Positions 1-9,290 of a DNA stretch of 64,000 nucleotides are shown here, one piece after another. The position numbers and the translations under genes are program-made. The number at the start of each line of letters is the position of its first letter. Positions within the stretch are counted from its first letter, which is position 1. The stretch spans positions 1 to 64,000 of the forward strand of contig CAYYFE010000003.1 in NCBI GenBank assembly GCA_964471115.1. Reading direction: 5' to 3'. The notes below the pieces were generated by a model. It saw only the letters and a list, made by a program, of their open reading frames with translations. It was not told where the DNA came from and ran no database searches. The stretch comes from SYFT01 sp964471115. Its GTDB lineage: Bacteria > Acidobacteriota > Vicinamibacteria > Vicinamibacterales > SCN-69-37.

Positions 1-1397
1 TGCCCAGCGCCCAGCCCGAAGAGGCGCGCCGGCAGATCGAGGAGATCATCGGCCTGGACGCCAGCCACGCGATTCTCGCCAGCGGCAAGACCGGCGAAGG
101 CGTCCACGACATCCTCGAGGCGGTGGTGCACCGGCTGCCGCCGCCGGCCGGCAACCCGGACGCGCCGCTCAAGGCGCTGATTTTCGATTCGTGGTACGAC
201 GCGTACCGCGGCGTCGTCATTCTCACGCGCATCATCGACGGTGAGATGCGCGTGGGCCAGAAGATCCGCCTGATGGCCGCGGGCCTCGACCTTCAGATCG
301 ACCAACTCGGCGCGTTTACGCCCAAACCGGTGCCCGTCGACGCCCTGGGCGTGGGCGAGGCCGGCTTCATGGTCGCCAACATCAAGAACGTCGCCGACGC
401 CAAGGTGGGCGACACGATCACCGACGCGCAGCGTCCCACGGCCGAGCCGTTTCCCGGCTTCAAGGAATTGAAGCCGATGGTGTTCGCCGGCCTCTATCCG
501 GTCGAGAGTTCCCAGTATCAGGAACTGCGCGAGGCGATGGAGAAGCTGCGCCTCAACGATGCCTCGTTTTTCTTCGAGCCGGAGACCTCGGCCGCCCTCG
601 GCTTCGGATTCCGCTGCGGCTACCTCGGCCTCCTGCACATGGAGATCGTCCAGGAGCGGCTCGAACGTGAATACAACATGGACCTGGTCACCACGGCGCC
701 GGGCGTGTTGTATCGCGTCACCACGACCGACGGCGTGGTCGAGGAAATCGACAGTCCCTCGAAGCTGCCGGATCCCGGCCGCATCCAGAAGTTCGAGGAG
801 CCCATCATCCGCGCGACGATTCTGACGCCGGTGGACCACGTGGGCGCCATCCTCGAACTCTGCCAGGAAAAACGCGGCGTCCAGAAGGGGATGGAGTACC
901 TCAAGTCCGACCGCGTGCTCATCACCTACGAGATGCCGTTCAACGAGGTCGTGCTCGACTTCTACGATCGGCTGAAGACGATCTCGCGCGGGTACGCGTC
1001 ACTCGACTACCACGTCATCGGCTACCAGGAGTCCGACCTGGTCAAACTCGACATCCTCGTCAACGGCGAGCCGGTCGACGCGCTGGCCATGGTCGTGCAC
1101 AAGGACAGCGCCTACACGAAGGGCCGCGCGCTCGCCGCGAAGATGCGCGAGCTGATTCCCCGGCAGATGTTCGAGATCGCCATCCAGGCGTCCATCGGCA
1201 GCCGCGTCGTCGCGCGCGAGACCGTGCGCGCGCTGCGCAAGAACGTGCTCGCCAAGTGTTACGGCGGCGACATCTCGCGCAAACGCAAACTCCTCGAGAA
1301 GCAGAAGGAGGGCAAGAAACGCATGAAACGCGTCGGCCGCGTCGAGATTCCGCAGGAGGCCTTCCTCGCCGTGCTCAAGGTCGGGACCGAGTCGTGA
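1..1397 (+). CDS. lepA: Elongation factor 4 (LepA), 3' part
   Basis: This is the ribosomal back-translocation GTPase EF4/LepA, cut at its 5' end by the window edge. The reading frame is open from base 3 with no start codon, so the GTPase motifs lie outside. What is visible is the end of the G domain, domain II (around the segment LTRIIDGEMRVGQKIRLM), the EF-G-like domains III and V, and the LepA-specific C-terminal domain with its basic region (ISRKRKLLEKQKEGKKRMKR). That tail separates LepA from EF-G. The TGA stop overlaps the GTG start of lepB, a common lepA-lepB arrangement that implies translational coupling. Confidence 0.97.
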   Translation, partial: PSAQPEEARRQIEEIIGLDASHAILASGKTGEGVHDILEAVVHRLPPPAGNPDAPLKALIFDSWYDAYRGVVILTRIIDGEMRVGQKIRLMAAGLDLQIDQLGAFTPKPVPVDALGVGEAGFMVANIKNVADAKVGDTITDAQRPTAEPFPGFKELKPMVFAGLYPVESSQYQELREAMEKLRLNDASFFFEPETSAALGFGFRCGYLGLLHMEIVQERLEREYNMDLVTTAPGVLYRVTTTDGVVEEIDSPSKLPDPGRIQKFEEPIIRATILTPVDHVGAILELCQEKRGVQKGMEYLKSDRVLITYEMPFNEVVLDFYDRLKTISRGYASLDYHVIGYQESDLVKLDILVNGEPVDALAMVVHKDSAYTKGRALAAKMRELIPRQMFEIAIQASIGSRVVARETVRALRKNVLAKCYGGDISRKRKLLEKQKEGKKRMKRVGRVEIPQEAFLAVLKVGTES

Positions 1398-1999
1398 AGA
1401 AGTCGGTCGTCCGCGAGTACGCCGAGTCGCTGATCATCGCGGTGGTCCTGGCGCTCTTCGTGCGGACCTGGGTCTTTCAGGCCTTCAAGATCCCCACCGG
1501 CTCGATGGAGCCGAACCTGCTGATCGGCGATCACCTCATCGTCAACAAGATGGTGTTCGCGCCCGGCGCCGCCGGTCCGGAGCGCGTCATCCTGCCGACG
1601 CGCGACATCCGCCGCGGCGACATCGTCGTGTTCAAGTATCCCGAGGCGCCCGACCGCGACTTCATCAAACGTGTCATCGGGCTGCCGGGCGATCGCCTCG
1701 AACTGCGCCGCAAGGAGCTGTTCATCAACGATCAGAAGGTCGACGAATCGTGGGCGCACTATCAGGCCCCGGCGTCCGCCGAGTCGTTCGGCGCCAGCGG
1801 CGACCTGCGTGAGTTCTACGGCCCGGTCACCGTGCCGCCCGGGCAGTACTTCATGATGGGCGACAACCGCGACAACTCCGAGGACAGCCGCTACTGGGGC
1901 TTCCTGCCGGCCACCTACGTCAAGGGCAAGGCCCTCTTCATCTACTTTTCATTTGACGACGGCGTTCGCTGGGAACGCCTGCTGAACGTCGTCCGGTAG
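1394..1999 (+). CDS. lepB: Signal peptidase I
   Basis: This membrane serine protease removes signal peptides from exported preproteins on the periplasmic side of the inner membrane. The 201-residue product has one N-terminal membrane segment (about residues 12-30), the catalytic serine in PTGSMEP (Ser37), the general-base lysine in FIKRVIGLPGD (Lys92), and the conserved box MGDNRDNSEDSRYWG near the C-terminus. The GTG at 1394 is chosen because it lies just before the conserved N-terminus and overlaps the lepA stop by 4 bases. Longer in-frame extensions would only translate lepA sequence in another frame. The length is that of a compact S26A-type enzyme. Confidence 0.96.
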   Translation: MKKSVVREYAESLIIAVVLALFVRTWVFQAFKIPTGSMEPNLLIGDHLIVNKMVFAPGAAGPERVILPTRDIRRGDIVVFKYPEAPDRDFIKRVIGLPGDRLELRRKELFINDQKVDESWAHYQAPASAESFGASGDLREFYGPVTVPPGQYFMMGDNRDNSEDSRYWGFLPATYVKGKALFIYFSFDDGVRWERLLNVVR

Positions 2000-2014
2000 G
2001 CGTCGGCCGCAGGC

Positions 2015-2617
2015 CTACCCGACGACCGCGTGCAACCGGGTCGCCTCGTCGATGAGCGCCGAGGCCTCGGTGCCGATGGCCGTCCGAATCGCCTCATCGG
2101 TCAGTCCGCCCAGGTTGATGTCGACGTTGTCGCGCGCGCCGAGCGCCGCGGCCATCAGCAGGCGAATGCCGACCTTGGCGTCGCTGGCGGCCGACGGATT
2201 GCCCTCGGTGCAGGCGACCTGCCCATGGCGCATCGCGGCGACACACGCACGAATCGTCTCGAGCGGCACCTCGGTGGCCACGCGGGTGGCGTCCTGGATG
2301 GCGGCCCTGCGCTCGGCCTTTTCCTCGTCGGTGCCCTTCGGCTTGCGGAAGGCGGCGACGACGAGGTCGTAGGCAGCCGCGTCACGGTCGATGAGCGCGG
2401 TGAGCGTGTCGCGCAGCCCGACCAGCTCGGTGTGCGCCGCGTCGAGGGCCTCGCGCTCGGCAATGGCGTTGGTGCGCGACTTCGGCATGCCCGTCACCAT
2501 CACGAGCAACGCGGCGCCCGTGGCGCCCGCGAGGGCCGCGGCCGACCCGCCGCCGGGCGTCGGGTTGGCTTCACTGAAGGCGTCGAGCAGGGATGGGACG
2601 GTGCGATCGATCAACAT
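2015..2617 (-). CDS. Cyclodeaminase/cyclohydrolase family protein (FtcD C-domain type)
   Basis: The 200-residue protein matches the formiminotetrahydrofolate cyclodeaminase / methenyl-THF cyclohydrolase fold (FtcD C-terminal domain or FchA). Its N-terminus carries the family signature NPTPGGGSAAALAGA, followed by a helical body with NPSAASDAKVG. It would convert 5-formimino-THF to 5,10-methenyl-THF and ammonia, or interconvert methenyl- and formyl-THF. Its start overlaps the end of hutI by 7 bases, so a role in folate-linked histidine degradation is a reasonable inference. The formiminotransferase half, hutH and hutU are not in the window, so the exact reaction is unproved. Confidence 0.85.
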   Translation of the reverse strand: MLIDRTVPSLLDAFSEANPTPGGGSAAALAGATGAALLVMVTGMPKSRTNAIAEREALDAAHTELVGLRDTLTALIDRDAAAYDLVVAAFRKPKGTDEEKAERRAAIQDATRVATEVPLETIRACVAAMRHGQVACTEGNPSAASDAKVGIRLLMAAALGARDNVDINLGGLTDEAIRTAIGTEASALIDEATRLHAVVG

Positions 2618-3852
2618 GCGAGCCCTTTCTTGAAGACCCCGAGGATGGGGGAGGCGTTGATGCGCAGCAGATTCACTGCCGGACCATCAACGAGGACGGC
2701 GTCAAACTGTTTGCCGGGTTCGAGACTGCCGACGCGGTCGGCGCGGTCGAGCGAAGCGGCGCCGTTGATCGTGGCGGCGACCAGCGCTTCCTCGAACGTC
2801 AGCCCCATTGAGAAGCAGGCCAACGCCATGGCGAACGGCATCGACGGCGAGAAACCGCCGCCCGGGTTGATGTCGGTGGCCAGGGCCACCGGGACACCGG
2901 CGGTGATCAGGTCACGCGCGGGCGCAAAGCGGCCGAGCTTGAGATAAAACGCCGCACACGGCAGCAGCGTGGCGATGACGCCGGCGCCGGCCATGGCCGC
3001 GATGCCGTCGGCCGGCACGTGCACCAGATGATCGGCCGATCGCGCGCCGACACGCGCGGCAACCTGCGATCCTCCGCTGGCCGCGAGTTCGTCCGCGTGA
3101 ATGCGCGGCTTCAGGCCCGCCGCCAGACCCGCCTCGAGGATTGCGGTTGATTCCTCCGGGGTGAAGAACCCACGGTCGCAGAAGACGTCGCACCATTCGG
3201 CCAGCCCGGCCGCGGCGGGAATCATGTCGTCGATGATGAGCCGCGTGTAGTCGGCCTGGCGGCCGCGAAACTCCGGCGGCACCTCGTGCGCGCCCATGAA
3301 GGTGCTGACCAGTTCGACCGGCTGCCGGTCGTTCAGCGCGCGGGTGACGCGCAGCATCCGCAGTTCCGTCTCGGTGTCCAGGCCGTAGCCGGACTTCGAC
3401 TCCGCCGTGGTCGTACCCGCCTTGAGCATGCCGGCCAGCCGCGCCGCCGTAGCGTCGATGAGCGCCTGTTCGGAGGCCGCGCGCGTGGCGCGTACGGTCG
3501 ACAGAATGCCGCCGCCGGCCGCCGCAATCTCGGCGTACGTCGCGCCGGCCAGCCGCCGTCGCAGTTCATCACGACGGTCCCCGGCGTACACCACATGGGT
3601 GTGTCCATCCACGAATCCCGGCACCAGCGACCGGCCGCGGCCATCGATGACGCGAGTGTCGGGCGTCAGCGTGACGGCCGTCTTCACCTCGGCCGTCGAT
3701 CCGGCGGCGATGATGGTCGCGCCGCTGACCGCGACCGCGCCATCACCAATTGCCGTGATGTCGCCCTGCCTCGCGCCGGCGCGCGGACCCGGACCGGCGA
3801 CCGTGTACAGCTGTTCCAGGTGTTCGATGAGGAGCGTGATGGGCGCGTTCAT
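2611..3852 (-). CDS. hutI: Imidazolonepropionase
   Basis: HutI hydrolyses 4-imidazolone-5-propionate to N-formimino-L-glutamate, the third step of histidine degradation. The 413-residue product is full length for this amidohydrolase. The metal-binding HxH lies in GFVDGHTHVVY, and the central segments TTTAESKSGYGLDTETEL and STFMGAHEVP are characteristic. Later metal ligands lie in RIHADELA and ALATDINPG. The ATG overlaps the stop of yggS by 4 bases and the stop overlaps the downstream cyclodeaminase gene, so it sits inside a coupled cassette. No hut regulator or other hut enzymes are present nearby. Confidence 0.95.
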   Translation of the reverse strand: MNAPITLLIEHLEQLYTVAGPGPRAGARQGDITAIGDGAVAVSGATIIAAGSTAEVKTAVTLTPDTRVIDGRGRSLVPGFVDGHTHVVYAGDRRDELRRRLAGATYAEIAAAGGGILSTVRATRAASEQALIDATAARLAGMLKAGTTTAESKSGYGLDTETELRMLRVTRALNDRQPVELVSTFMGAHEVPPEFRGRQADYTRLIIDDMIPAAAGLAEWCDVFCDRGFFTPEESTAILEAGLAAGLKPRIHADELAASGGSQVAARVGARSADHLVHVPADGIAAMAGAGVIATLLPCAAFYLKLGRFAPARDLITAGVPVALATDINPGGGFSPSMPFAMALACFSMGLTFEEALVAATINGAASLDRADRVGSLEPGKQFDAVLVDGPAVNLLRINASPILGVFKKGLAC

Positions 3853-4565
3853 CCGGCCACCGGCGGCCGCTGGCCGAAGATCGCCGACCCGACGCGCACC
3901 ATCGTCGCGCCTTCTTCAATCGCGACCTCGAAGTCGTGACTCATGCCCATCGACAGTTCCGCCAGCGCGCCGGCCCGAATGCCGGACGCGACCAGCCGGT
4001 CCCGGATGTCGCGCAGCCGGCGGAACCAGGGCCGGGCGTCTTCGGGATCGTCGACGGCAGGGGGAATGATCATGAGGCCGCGCAGCGAGACTGCGGTGCT
4101 GTCGGCGGCGGCGCGCGCCAGCGCGTCGAGAGCTTCCGGCGGCGCGCCGAACTTGGTGGTTTCGCCGGCCAGGTCGACCTGCAGCAACACGTTCGGTGTC
4201 GTGCCGGCATCACGCGCGCCGGCTTCGACCTTGCGCAGCAACTCGATCGAATCGATGGAGTGAATCCACTGGAAGGCGGCCGCGGCCTTGCGCGCCTTGT
4301 TGGTCTGCAGGTGGCCGATGAGATGCCACGTCAGCCCGAGGTCCGCGGTGACGGCCATCTTGTCGAGGCCTTCCTGCACACGGTTTTCGCCGAAGTCGCG
4401 CTGCCCGGCGGCGGCTGCCGCCCTGACGTCTTCGGCGGGAAACGTCTTCGAAACGGCTATGAGGACGGGCTCGGCGCCGGCGGGCCGGACCGCTCGCTGC
4501 GCCGCCGCCAGCAGGCGGCGGCGCACGAGGGTGAGATGGTCGTGAATGGCCGGCGCGCTGGTCAC
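3849..4565 (-). CDS. yggS: YggS/PLPBP family pyridoxal-phosphate homeostasis protein
   Basis: This is a PLP-binding TIM-barrel protein of the YggS/PROSC family. It has no known turnover and is involved in vitamin B6 and amino-acid homeostasis. PLP would be bound by Lys40 in VLIAVSKTFP. Other family blocks are FGENRVQE, WHLIGHLQTNK, LSMGMSHDFEVAIEEG and VRVGSAIFG. The GTG at 4565 is chosen because it precedes the conserved N-terminal helix and overlaps the upstream TPR gene stop by 4 bases. The resulting 238 residues fit the family. Upstream in-frame sequence is only the TPR gene read in another frame. Confidence 0.95.
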   Translation of the reverse strand: MTSAPAIHDHLTLVRRRLLAAAQRAVRPAGAEPVLIAVSKTFPAEDVRAAAAAGQRDFGENRVQEGLDKMAVTADLGLTWHLIGHLQTNKARKAAAAFQWIHSIDSIELLRKVEAGARDAGTTPNVLLQVDLAGETTKFGAPPEALDALARAAADSTAVSLRGLMIIPPAVDDPEDARPWFRRLRDIRDRLVASGIRAGALAELSMGMSHDFEVAIEEGATMVRVGSAIFGQRPPVAG

Positions 4566-5590
4566 TGCCGGGGCGACGACGTTCCGCCCTTGATGCTCTT
4601 GAGCAGTTCCTTCGTCATGGCCGCGTGTTCGCCGTCGGGCGCCAGCTTGAGGTATTCCTCGAACGCCTTGACGGCATCGGGCAGCTGGCCGAGGTTCACG
4701 TACGACATGCCCAGGCGGTAGTGCGCTTCCGCCAGTTTCGGGTCGAGTTTGACCGCGCGTTCGAAGTGTCCCTTGGCTTCCGGGTACTGGCCCGCGTTCC
4801 ACGCGATGATGCCGAGGTTGAGCACGTCGGCCGCGCTGCCGCCGCCGGCGGCCGCGCCGCCGGGGCCCGCCTGCAGTTCGACCGCCTTGGCGCTCATCTT
4901 CGACGCTTCGGCGAACTTCTTCTGGCGGTTGTACAGGTTCGCGAGCGCCGAATACGCCTCCACCGTCTTGTCGTCGAGTTCGATCGCCTTCAGATACGCC
5001 GCTTCGGCCGCCGCATCATCCTTCGCGTTCAGGTGCGCATCACCGATGCGCGTGTAACAGAGACCGCAGCCCGGAATCTTCTCCGCCACCGCCGTGAACT
5101 TCGCGATGGCGCCGGCCGGGTCGCTCTGCAGCATGCCGATGCCGGCTTCGAATTCCGCCTTCATCGCCTCCATCAGCTTGTTGCGCGCTTCGATTTCCTC
5201 GTTGGTCATGCCGGTCGGCGCCGACGAGGCCAGCTCGGCGGCCGAGCGCAGCGTCAGCGGTTCCAGCTGCGTCATGTTCGACAGCGACACGGTGACCGAG
5301 TTGTTGCGGGCCGCCAGGTCGCCCTTGCTCGCCTGCAGGCGCCAGGTGCCCGTGCGCAGGCCCGACCGCACGAACTCGCCGCGGGTATTGGTCTTGAACG
5401 TCACGGAAATCTGGACGTCGCCGACAAACTCCATCACGATGTCGGCTTCCGGCACCGGCTTGCCCTCGGCGTCGACGATCTTGCCGCGCACCGACCCCAT
5501 GCCCTGGGCGAAGACGGGGGCCGCCGACAGGACGAGCGCCGAAACCAGCACACCAACGATGACCGCACGGAATCCAGCAGGACGAGTCAT
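4562..5590 (-). CDS. Exported TPR protein with carboxypeptidase-regulatory-like domain
   Basis: The 342-residue secreted or periplasmic protein has unknown specific function. A signal peptide (MTRPAGFRAVIVGVLVSALV, cleaved after VFAQ) is followed by a carboxypeptidase-regulatory/CNA-B-like beta domain (about 35-110). From about residue 150 there are tetratricopeptide repeats, such as LCYTRIGDAHLNAKDDAAAE and AEAHYRLGMSYVNLGQL. A Gly/Ala-rich break interrupts the TPRs. The ATG at 5590 is preferred to the one 18 bases upstream because a GGAGG lies 5 bases before it. The gene heads the yggS-hutI-cyclodeaminase chain and overlaps yggS by 4 bases. The order of domains resembles scaffold proteins common in Acidobacteriota. 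Confidence 0.85.
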   Translation of the reverse strand: MTRPAGFRAVIVGVLVSALVLSAAPVFAQGMGSVRGKIVDAEGKPVPEADIVMEFVGDVQISVTFKTNTRGEFVRSGLRTGTWRLQASKGDLAARNNSVTVSLSNMTQLEPLTLRSAAELASSAPTGMTNEEIEARNKLMEAMKAEFEAGIGMLQSDPAGAIAKFTAVAEKIPGCGLCYTRIGDAHLNAKDDAAAEAAYLKAIELDDKTVEAYSALANLYNRQKKFAEASKMSAKAVELQAGPGGAAAGGGSAADVLNLGIIAWNAGQYPEAKGHFERAVKLDPKLAEAHYRLGMSYVNLGQLPDAVKAFEEYLKLAPDGEHAAMTKELLKSIKGGTSSPRQ

Positions 5591-5634
5591 ACGATCCTCC
5601 ATGCGCATTTTACCACCCGGCCGAGGCGCGGCGT

Positions 5635-7605
5635 TTACCCGAAGAGCGCCGCCACGTCGTCGAGCGACCGGGTGCGCCGGGCCGGCGGCAACGAGTCGAG
5701 GAACCGGCGCCCGTACGCCATGCGCGTGAGCCGGGGATCCAGCACGGCCATCACGCCGCGGTCGGTCCGGGTGCGGATGAGCCGGCCCAGGCCCTGCAGC
5801 AGGGTGAGGGTGGCCAGCGGCACCTGGTACTCGTGGAAAGGATGGCCGCCGGCGGCCGTGATGGCGTCGATGCGGGCGGCGACCAGGGGATCACCCGGCG
5901 AGGCGAACGGCAGTCGATCGATGATGACGCAGCTGAGCGCGTCGCCCGCGACGTCGACCCCCTGCCAGAAGCTGGCCGTGGCGAACAGCACCGCGTGGGG
6001 CGTGGCGCGGAAGTCGCGCAGCAGCGCCGATCGCGGCGCGTCACCCTGCAGGAACGTGGGCCAGCGGAGTCCCGAGGCCACCCGGCCATGGACGTCGCGC
6101 ATGGCGGCGTACGACGTGAACAGGACGAACGCGCGGCCCGACGATCGCTCGAGCAGCGCCGCCACCTGGTCGGCCACCGCGGCGTTGAAGTCCGGCGATC
6201 GCGGGTCCGGCATCTCAGCCGGCAGGTAGAGCAGGGCCTGCGACGAGAAGTCGAACTCCGACGGCAGCCGCAACGTCCGCGCCTCGGGCAGACCCAGGCG
6301 GCCCTGCACGTAGCCGAACTCGCCGCCGACCGTGAGCGTGGCCGAAGTCAGCACCGTCGCCAGCCGTTCGCCGATGACCCGCTCCCGGACGAGCGCGGCC
6401 ACGTCGATGGGCGCGGCGCGCAGCGCCACCTGCCGGCCGCGGCTCTCGAGAAAGTGGACGAACGCCGCGTCGTCGGCCGCCAGCAGCAGGCGCAGGTCGT
6501 CGCGCAGGCCCGCCGCGCGCGCGATCAGGGCGGCCAGATCATCGGGCAGCGGCGTGAGCTGGCGCGACAGTTCCAGCAGCCGGTCCAGGTCCTCACGCAG
6601 CGCGTCGGCATCCGGCCCGAGGCGCGCGGCCATGTCGGACGTGAGCGTCAATCGATCGCCGCCGCCCGCCATGCGCAGTTCCAGGCGCGCGGTGTCGAAC
6701 AACCGGCGCGCGGCGCGCTCGACATCGCCGACCGCGTGTTGCCACGCCACGGCGAACCGTCCTTCCGTCGGCGGCACCGCCGCCACCGCCTGCGCGCCGT
6801 CGCGCGCGAACTCCTCGATGCGGTGGGCCGACAGGCTCACGCCGAAATACTGCGTGACGACGTCCTCGAGCTGGTGCGCTTCGTCAATCACCGCGAAGTC
6901 ACACGCGGGAATCACGGCGCCGTAGTCGCCCTGCCGCACGGCCGCGTCCGCGCACATCAGGTGATGGTTGACCACCACGACGTCGGCGGCGTCCGCGCGC
7001 TCGCGCATCTTCGTGATGAAACAGTCGGCGTACTTCGGGCACTCGCGGCCGAGGCACTGCTCGCTGGTGGCGGTCACTTCCTGCCAGAAGGGCAGGGCGT
7101 CCGGCATGTCGGCCAGTTCCCCGCGGTCGCCCGTGATCGTGTGCGGCAGCCACTCGGTGATGGCCGCCATCCAGTGCCGCTCGCCGTCGTCGAGCGTGGC
7201 GGCGAGTTCCTGCAGCCGCTCGAACCGGTGCAGGCACAGGAAATTCGTGCGGCCCTTCATGTAGGCGGCGCGCACCTCGCGCCCCAGCGCCTGCGCCAGG
7301 GCGGGGATGTCCTTGTAGAACACCTGGTCCTGCAGCGTCCGCGTGCCCGTCGACACGAGCACACGGCGGCCGGCGAATACCGCGGGCGCCAGGTACGCCA
7401 GCGTCTTGCCGGTGCCCGTGCCGGCCTCGGCCAGCAATACCCCGCCGGTTTCAAACACGCGCGCCACCGCTTCGGCCAGCGTGCGCTGGCCGGGCCTGAC
7501 TTCGAAACGGTCGAATGCGCCCGCCAGCGGTCCGTCGTCGGCGAACAGCTCCGAGACGGCGCGGGTCAGCGCGCCAGGGCGGGATACAGCGGGAAGGTCC
7601 GGCAC
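5635..7605 (-). CDS. dinG: DinG/XPD-type ATP-dependent DNA helicase
   Basis: The 656-residue protein is a superfamily 2 helicase of the DinG/YoaA iron-sulfur class, 5'-3' helicases that resolve R-loops and damaged forks. Walker A is AEAGTGTGKT and the DEAH box is VIDEAHQLEDV. Between them lie four cysteines (LCLHRF, then CLGRECPKYADC) that would hold a 4Fe-4S cluster. The C-terminal helicase half contains SATL, FWQGVDVAGDAL and LGRLIRTRTDRGV. The GTG start at 7605 overlaps glyA by 40 bases; a shorter start is possible but would trim the N-terminal region. It is probably cotranscribed after rpiB-glyA. Confidence 0.93.
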   Translation of the reverse strand: MPDLPAVSRPGALTRAVSELFADDGPLAGAFDRFEVRPGQRTLAEAVARVFETGGVLLAEAGTGTGKTLAYLAPAVFAGRRVLVSTGTRTLQDQVFYKDIPALAQALGREVRAAYMKGRTNFLCLHRFERLQELAATLDDGERHWMAAITEWLPHTITGDRGELADMPDALPFWQEVTATSEQCLGRECPKYADCFITKMRERADAADVVVVNHHLMCADAAVRQGDYGAVIPACDFAVIDEAHQLEDVVTQYFGVSLSAHRIEEFARDGAQAVAAVPPTEGRFAVAWQHAVGDVERAARRLFDTARLELRMAGGGDRLTLTSDMAARLGPDADALREDLDRLLELSRQLTPLPDDLAALIARAAGLRDDLRLLLAADDAAFVHFLESRGRQVALRAAPIDVAALVRERVIGERLATVLTSATLTVGGEFGYVQGRLGLPEARTLRLPSEFDFSSQALLYLPAEMPDPRSPDFNAAVADQVAALLERSSGRAFVLFTSYAAMRDVHGRVASGLRWPTFLQGDAPRSALLRDFRATPHAVLFATASFWQGVDVAGDALSCVIIDRLPFASPGDPLVAARIDAITAAGGHPFHEYQVPLATLTLLQGLGRLIRTRTDRGVMAVLDPRLTRMAYGRRFLDSLPPARRTRSLDDVAALFG

Positions 7606-8813
7606 AACGCTTCGACTTCGGCGCGCACGGCGCCGGCCACCGCGGCGTCCTCGGGCGCCTCGAGCACACGCGTGATCAAGGCCGCGACCGTGTCCATGTC
7701 GGATTCACCCAGGCCCCGCGTCGTCACGGCCGGGGTGCCGAGGCGGATGCCGCTGGCCGTCATCGGCGGGTTCTGATCGAACGGGATCGCATTCTTGTTC
7801 ACCGTGATGCCCGCGCGGCCCAGCGCCGCTTCGGCGGCCTTGCCCGTAATGCCGCGTGAGAACACGTCGACCAGCAGCAGGTGGTTGTCGGTGCCGCCGC
7901 TGACGATGCGGAAGCCGGCCGCGGCGATTCGCTGCGCGAGCCGCGCGGCGTTGGCGACGACGCGTGACTGATAGGCCCGGAACTCCGCGCCGAGCGCCTC
8001 CTTGAACGCGACGGCCTTGCCGGCAATCACGTGCATCAGCGGGCCACCCTGCACGCCGGGGAACAACGCGCGGTCGATGTCCTTGGCGAACGCCGACGTG
8101 CACAGAATCAGGCCGCCGCGCGGGCCGCGCAGCGTCTTGTGCGTGGTCGTCGTCACGAAGTCGGAGTGCGGAACCGGGCTGGGATGCAGGCCCGTGGCGA
8201 CCAGGCCGGCGATGTGCGCCATGTCGGTCATCACCAGCGCGCCGACCTCCGTCGCGATGGCCCGGATGCGCGCGTAGTCGATCACGCGCGGATACGCGCT
8301 GGCGCCCACCACGATGAGTTTGGGCCGGTGCGCCCGGGCCTGCGCCTCGAGTTCGTCGTAGTCGAGCCGTTCGTCCTCGCGGCGGACGCCGTAGGGGACG
8401 ATGGTGAAGTACTTGCCCGAGAAGTTCAGCGGGTGCCCATGGGTCAGGTGTCCGCCGTGCGCCAGGTTCATGCCCAGAATCGTGTCGCCCGGCTGCAACA
8501 CCGCGAGATACACGGCCATGTTGGCCTGCGCGCCCGAATGCGGCTGCACGTTGGCGTGGTCGGCGCCAAACAGCGCCTTGGCGCGCTCGATGGCGAGCGA
8601 TTCGGCGATGTCGACCACCTCGCAGCCGCCGTAATAGCGCTTGCCCGGGTAGCCTTCGGCGTATTTGTTGGTCAACACCGAACCCACGGCCTCGAGGACC
8701 GCGGGACTGACGATGTTCTCGGACGCGATGAGTTCAAGGCCCGCGTCCTGCCGCCGCAGTTCGCGGCGCAGGACGTCGGCGATTTCCGGATCGGTGCGGC
8801 TCAGATCACTCAC
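7566..8813 (-). CDS. glyA: Serine hydroxymethyltransferase
   Basis: GlyA is the PLP enzyme that interconverts serine plus THF with glycine plus 5,10-methylene-THF, the main one-carbon source in the cytosol. The 415-residue protein is full length, with LIASENIVSP near the N-terminus, YAEGYPGKRYYGG, and the PLP lysine at Lys226 in TTTTHKTLRGPRGG. The GTG start at 8813 overlaps the rpiB stop by 4 bases. A glyA gene following rpiB is a recurrent bacterial order. Its end overlaps the start of the helicase gene. Confidence 0.97.
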   Translation of the reverse strand: MSDLSRTDPEIADVLRRELRRQDAGLELIASENIVSPAVLEAVGSVLTNKYAEGYPGKRYYGGCEVVDIAESLAIERAKALFGADHANVQPHSGAQANMAVYLAVLQPGDTILGMNLAHGGHLTHGHPLNFSGKYFTIVPYGVRREDERLDYDELEAQARAHRPKLIVVGASAYPRVIDYARIRAIATEVGALVMTDMAHIAGLVATGLHPSPVPHSDFVTTTTHKTLRGPRGGLILCTSAFAKDIDRALFPGVQGGPLMHVIAGKAVAFKEALGAEFRAYQSRVVANAARLAQRIAAAGFRIVSGGTDNHLLLVDVFSRGITGKAAEAALGRAGITVNKNAIPFDQNPPMTASGIRLGTPAVTTRGLGESDMDTVAALITRVLEAPEDAAVAGAVRAEVEALCRTFPLYPALAR

Positions 8814-9268
8814 TGGGGCCTCGTCGGGACGGGGTGGTCGAGCGCCGAGATCTTGTCGACGCGGCGCTGGTGCCGGCCGCCTTCGTACGGCGTGTCAAGG
8901 AACGTGGCGAGGATCTCGCGCGCGAGCGGCTCCGGGGTGAGGCGCGCGCCCAGCGCGAGGATGTTCGCGTCGTTGTGGCTGCGGCTGAGGCGCGCGGACT
9001 CCACTTCCGTCGCCACGGCCGCGCGCACCCCTGGAATCTTGTTGGCCGCAATCGCCATGCCGATGCCGGAGCCGCAGACCAGCAGCCCGAACTCGTACTC
9101 GCCGGCCGCCACGGCGCGACCGACCTGGGCGGCGAAATCCGGATAGTCGACCGACTCCGATCCGTGCGTCCCGAAGTCGGTCGTGGTGACGCCCCGCGCC
9201 TCGAGCCACACGCGCAGCGCGTCCTTCAGGCCGACGCCGGCATGGTCTGCTCCCAGGGCGATACGCAT
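8810..9268 (-). CDS. rpiB: Ribose-5-phosphate isomerase B
   Basis: RpiB interconverts ribose 5-phosphate and ribulose 5-phosphate in the pentose phosphate pathway. The 152-residue product has the family start MRIALGADHAG, the active-site segment LLVCGSGIGMAIAANK with its cysteine, and SRSHNDANILALG. The ATG at 9268 is chosen over an upstream in-frame start because homologous sequence begins there. Only 22 bases separate it from the divergent RlmI-like gene, so the promoters must overlap the gene ends. Confidence 0.95.
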   Translation of the reverse strand: MRIALGADHAGVGLKDALRVWLEARGVTTTDFGTHGSESVDYPDFAAQVGRAVAAGEYEFGLLVCGSGIGMAIAANKIPGVRAAVATEVESARLSRSHNDANILALGARLTPEPLAREILATFLDTPYEGGRHQRRVDKISALDHPVPTRPQ

Positions 9269-9277
9269 GCGCCAAAG

Positions 9278-9285
9278 TATACAAT
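9278..9285 (+). promoter_or_regulatory. -10-like element for a possibly leaderless rlmI-like transcript
   Basis: TATACAAT ends 5 bases before the GTG start at 9291. With normal -10 geometry, transcription would begin at or within a base or two of the GTG, leaving no room for a ribosome binding site. No clear -35 hexamer is seen 16-18 bases upstream. Confidence 0.5.
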
Positions 9286-9290
9286 CGTGT

